A DNA stretch of 64,000 nucleotides from NCBI GenBank assembly GCA_910589165.1, contig CAJUSP010000011.1, positions 1-64,000 of the forward strand, in the 5' to 3' direction. Positions within the stretch are counted from its first letter, which is position 1. Every line of letters starts with the position of its first letter. The position numbers were made by a program, and so were the translations under genes. This DNA is from an uncultured Adlercreutzia sp. (GTDB lineage: Bacteria; Actinomycetota; Coriobacteriia; Coriobacteriales; Eggerthellaceae). Under the pieces are notes generated by a model. It ran no database searches. It saw only the letters and a list, made by a program, of their open reading frames with translations, and was not told the DNA's origin. Shown here piece after piece: positions 60,799 through 64,000 of this stretch.

Positions 60799-63700
60799 CT
60801 ACTCGTTGGACTTCAGGCTCTCCACCATGTCGATATGGGCGAGCTTCGGGCGCATGACGAGCATGACGATGGCGGTGAACACCAGCGTGAGCGCGAAGGC
60901 CACGGCGAAGCTCATGGCGTGGATGGTACGCCCGAACATCACCTGGTCCACCTCGGCGGTCACCACGACGAAGCCCTCGAGCACCACGCCGAGCCCCAGC
61001 CCCACCGCCGCGCCGATAATCGTCAGCAGCACGATCTCGCGGAAGATGTAGGCGTTCACCTCGTGCGGGGTGAACCCGAGCACCTTCAGCGTGGCAATCT
61101 CGCGCGCCCGCTCGGTGATATTGATGTTCGTCAGGTTGTACAGCACGATGAACGCCAGGGCCGCCGCAGCCACCACGAGCACGACAACCACCATGTCCAC
61201 CGACTTCAGCATCTGCTTGTAGGTGTCGATGGTCTCGTCGTTGAAGGCCACGGTGTCTACGCCGCCGGTGGCCCGCAGCGCCTCGGACAGCGCAGCCCGC
61301 TCGTCTGCGTCGTCGCTTGCCTGGGCGTACACGGTCAGGTTGTCGGGCTCCTCGCCGAAGACGCGACGGTAGGTGTCGGGCAGCATGAAGGCGTAGTCGC
61401 CCACGTAATTCTCGATAATGCCCGTCACCGGCACGGAATAGGTAGTGGCCGTGGCATTGCCCAAATCGTCCTGCTCGGCGAACACGATGGACTGCCCCAC
61501 GGCAAGCCCCAGCTTCGTCGCCAGCTTCTCGGTGATGACGGCCCCTTCGCCGGAAATAGTCACCGGTTCGTGATCCTCGCGGGTGCGCATGGTCCACAGC
61601 CCCTCGAAGGCCGGCGCGTCTTCGGGGGCCACGATGGTGGTCATGGCCTCGGTGCCGTCGGCGCCCTGGGCGATCATGGATGCCTCGGTGGCGCGCACGG
61701 CCACCGGCAAGCGCCCCGTATCGCCGAGGATGGCCTCGGCCGCCTCGCGCTCGTCATCGGCGGCATCGTCCTTCTCGGAAATGACCACGTTGTAGTTCAC
61801 CAGCTCGCCGTACTGCACGTCGATGATGTCGTTGATGGAATTCTGCAGCCCGAGCCCCGTCAGCAGCAGCGCCGTGCAGCCGGCAATGCCCACGGTCGTC
61901 ATAATCAGGCGCCGCTTGTAGCGGAAGATGTTGCGGAACGTGACCTTCCACGAGAAGGACAGGTGACGCCACACAGGCCCGGTGCGCTCCAGCAGGATGC
62001 GCTTGCCGGCCTTGGGCGCGGGCGGCTGCATGAGGGCCGCGGGCGTCTCGCGCAGGGTGGCGCCGGCGGCGGCCCAGGTGGCCAGAAGCGTGATGCCCAC
62101 GCCGAGGCCGGCGGCCGCCAGCGCGATGGGCCAGTCGATGGGCATGGGGCCGCGGGGCACGTAGTAGACGATGGAGTATGCCTCCATGATGACCCAGGGC
62201 AGCACCTGCGAGAGCACGGCGATGCCCGCCACCGCGCCGAAGCCGGCGGCCAGGGCGGCGTAGATGAGGTACTTCGAGGTGATGCGGGCGCGCGAGTAGC
62301 CCAGCGCCTTGAAGGTGCCGATGAGCATGCGCTCTTCCTCGACCATGCGGGTCATGGTGGTAAGGGCCACAAGCGCCGCCACCAGGAAGAAGATAAAGGG
62401 GAAGAACGACGCGATGGCATCGATGCGGTCGGCGTCGTTCTCGAAGCTGACCACGCCGAAGTTCTTCGCGCGGTCCATAACGAGCCAATCGGGCGGCTCG
62501 ATGTCGTTTATCTCGGCCTGGGCATCGGCAAGCTCCTGCTCGGCGTCGTCCAGCTTCTCGTTGGCCTCGGCTGCGGCGGCGTCGTAGTCGGCCACGCCCT
62601 GCTCGTATTCGGCGCGGGCCTCCTCCAACTTCGCCTTCGATTCCTCGTAGGAGGCCTTGCCCTCCTCCAGCTGCTTTTTGCCCTCTTCCATCGAGGTCTT
62701 GCCGGAATCGAGCTGCTGCTGGGCCGCGGACAATTGCGCCTCGGCGGCGGTTCGCTGCTCAGCTAGGGCCGCCTTGGCCGCCTCCAGCTCGGTGGCTGCT
62801 GTCTCGATATCGGCGATGTTCTTCTCAAGCTCGGTTTTCTGGGCCTCCAGGGGCGCCTTCTGCTCGTCGGGAAGGCCGGGAACAGCCAGCGTCTCGTTCA
62901 CCTGATCGAGGGCCGCCTGCAAATTCGGCAGCGCCGCCTGGGCCTCGGCCAAGTTCGCCTCGTTGGCCGCTATCTGCGACTCGGCCTCGGCGAACTGCGC
63001 CTCGGCCTCCGCCTTGCGCTTCTCCAGGGAATCGGTGCCCTGGGTGTACTCCTTTTCGCCGTTCTTGACCTTCTTCTCGCTCTCGGCCAAGGTGGTGGCG
63101 GCCGCATCGAGCTTGCGCTGCCCCTCGTCGAGCGCCTCCTTGGCCGCGTCCAGCTCGGCACGCGCGTCGGCGAGCTCCGCCTTCACGCGGGCCTCTTCTT
63201 CCTCGTACTCGGCGCGGGCCTCGTCCAAGTCGGCCTGGGCCTCGGCCTGCAGGCCAGCCACGCGGGCCTGCTCGCGCTCGGGGGCGATGGCCTCGATAGC
63301 AGCCACCACCTCGGCCACGCGGGCCTCGTAGGCATCGGAATCGGCAGGCAGGTCGGCGGCGCCCTTCACGGTAACGTACGCCTCAACGTAAGGCAGGTCG
63401 GGGCTGAAATCCTCGGGCAGCACGTACATGAACTGCTGCACGGTGCCCGAGCCGATAGTAGAGGTGCCCATGGCCGTGGAGCTCACGTACAGCGGCGAGT
63501 GCACGCGCCCGACGATGGTGAACTCCGTGCGGGCCAGCGTGTCCTCCACCTCCCCCACCGAGCCGTCGACGGTGATGACGTCGCCCAGCTCGGAAGGCCC
63601 GGCCATCACGCGGTCGTTGAAGATGACGCACTCGCCGGGCGCCTCGGGCCAGCGCCCCTCGGCCAGTTCCAGCCGGTTCAGGTAGTCCGCGTCGTCCGAA

Positions 63701-64000
63701 GCGATGGCAGCGTCGTCCACCTGGGTGCTCGCGGCGGCAGAGGGGCTCAGGGAATGCACGCGCATGACGTACTGCTCGCCATCGAGCGTGCCCAGCACAT
63801 CGGCGGAATAGGCCGCCATAACGGCCTCAACGCCTTCCACCTCGCGCAGGGCGGCAATGTCCTCGTCGGTCAGCCCCAGAGTGGACACCACGCGGATGTC
63901 CATAAGGCCGGTACCGTCGTAGTAGGCGTCGGCCGCCAGCTTCATATCCGGCGCCGTCATGCGCAAACCCGCGTAGAAGCCGCAGCCCAGCGCCACAATG
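60799..64000 (-). CDS. FtsX-type ABC permease with long coiled coil, 5' end outside window
   Basis: At least 1067 aa are visible and the reading frame is open to the right edge; the apparent internal GTG start near 63996 is not the true start because the preceding codons still read like the first membrane helix (LGCGFYAGLR). After an extracytoplasmic region there is a long Ala/Glu coiled coil (about residues 240-520 of the visible part), then FtsX-type membrane blocks (TTMTRMVEEERMLIGTFKALGYSR and a C-terminal EIATLKVLGFTPHEVNAYIFRE). Such permeases work with an MacB/LolD-like ATPase and often act in lipoprotein, peptide or wall-hydrolase functions. The ATPase is probably upstream, beyond the window. 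Confidence 0.85.
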   Translation of the reverse strand, partial: IVALGCGFYAGLRMTAPDMKLAADAYYDGTGLMDIRVVSTLGLTDEDIAALREVEGVEAVMAAYSADVLGTLDGEQYVMRVHSLSPSAAASTQVDDAAIASDDADYLNRLELAEGRWPEAPGECVIFNDRVMAGPSELGDVITVDGSVGEVEDTLARTEFTIVGRVHSPLYVSSTAMGTSTIGSGTVQQFMYVLPEDFSPDLPYVEAYVTVKGAADLPADSDAYEARVAEVVAAIEAIAPEREQARVAGLQAEAQADLDEARAEYEEEEARVKAELADARAELDAAKEALDEGQRKLDAAATTLAESEKKVKNGEKEYTQGTDSLEKRKAEAEAQFAEAESQIAANEANLAEAQAALPNLQAALDQVNETLAVPGLPDEQKAPLEAQKTELEKNIADIETAATELEAAKAALAEQRTAAEAQLSAAQQQLDSGKTSMEEGKKQLEEGKASYEESKAKLEEARAEYEQGVADYDAAAAEANEKLDDAEQELADAQAEINDIEPPDWLVMDRAKNFGVVSFENDADRIDAIASFFPFIFFLVAALVALTTMTRMVEEERMLIGTFKALGYSRARITSKYLIYAALAAGFGAVAGIAVLSQVLPWVIMEAYSIVYYVPRGPMPIDWPIALAAAGLGVGITLLATWAAAGATLRETPAALMQPPAPKAGKRILLERTGPVWRHLSFSWKVTFRNIFRYKRRLIMTTVGIAGCTALLLTGLGLQNSINDIIDVQYGELVNYNVVISEKDDAADDEREAAEAILGDTGRLPVAVRATEASMIAQGADGTEAMTTIVAPEDAPAFEGLWTMRTREDHEPVTISGEGAVITEKLATKLGLAVGQSIVFAEQDDLGNATATTYSVPVTGIIENYVGDYAFMLPDTYRRVFGEEPDNLTVYAQASDDADERAALSEALRATGGVDTVAFNDETIDTYKQMLKSVDMVVVVLVVAAAALAFIVLYNLTNINITERAREIATLKVLGFTPHEVNAYIFREIVLLTIIGAAVGLGLGVVLEGFVVVTAEVDQVMFGRTIHAMSFAVAFALTLVFTAIVMLVMRPKLAHIDMVESLKSNE

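Noticed and set aside
59266..62766. Plus-strand open frame of 1166 codons opposite trigger factor and the FtsX permease
   Set aside because: It is His/Gly/Val/Leu-rich and lies antisense to two clear genes; such long mirror frames arise in GC-rich DNA. The same applies to 35274-38777 opposite PFOR, 29990-33322 opposite the molybdoenzyme and 24633-26771 opposite AsnB.

Overview
The window is a GC-rich chromosomal segment that looks like it comes from a gut-type anaerobic Coriobacteriia, most likely Eggerthellaceae. This is inferred from gene content. It has several Tat-exported respiratory flavoproteins and molybdoenzymes, each beside its own regulator; a membrane-embedded LuxR regulator; a one-chain pyruvate:ferredoxin oxidoreductase; an A-type flavodiiron protein; and LAxTG-type sortase signals. 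No genome comparison was possible, so genus and species are not claimed.

Layout. 1-44 is the 5' half of a tRNA-Tyr. 444-2999 holds two tandem NlpC/P60 secreted peptidoglycan hydrolases that share a 255-bp identical block. 3133-6973 is a divergent pair: an exported flavoprotein reductase and a membrane LuxR regulator. 7351-18160 holds two giant paralogous LAxTG cell-wall proteins. Both are interrupted by a C9 homopolymer just after the signal peptide. Between them lie a truncated ATPase and a DUF3800 gene. 18280-21149 carries a flavodiiron protein and a PutP-like symporter. 21441-26789 is a plus-strand cluster: aspartate aminotransferase, ATP-grasp D-aspartate-ligase-like enzyme, Asp/Glu racemase and AsnB. 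It could make and amidate a D-Asp residue in peptidoglycan. 26805-33316 is a minus-strand run with a DMSO-reductase-family operon (catalytic subunit, FeS subunit, TorD chaperone, NrfD anchor), then a GntR regulator and an SPFH protein. 33732-35055 has a ferric-reductase-like membrane protein and a YefM-YoeB toxin-antitoxin pair with its operator. 35322-43040 has PFOR, a peptide-binding lipoprotein and a large GT-C-like membrane protein. 43119-52956 is the ribosomal protein run rplB to secY plus adk. 53383-57109 is an exported fumarate-reductase-like pair with a tandem-MarR regulator. 57176-64000 has YgiQ, trigger factor and the start of a large FtsX-type permease that runs off the right edge.

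The most notable signals are: (1) matching poly-C tracts that put both giant surface proteins out of frame, a strong candidate for slipped-strand phase variation; (2) a putative D-Asp/D-Asn peptidoglycan-modification cluster; (3) a family of paired palindromic intergenic repeats, two sets of which flank or sit inside the ribosomal protein run; (4) four copies of a 12-bp motif at an exact 32-bp period behind the toxin gene; (5) an S10-type ribosomal cluster that starts at rplB from its own near-consensus promoter with a long leader, plus a terminator/promoter/hairpin module inside the spc part before rplE; (6) matched operator-like sites upstream of both the exported flavoprotein and the tandem-MarR gene.
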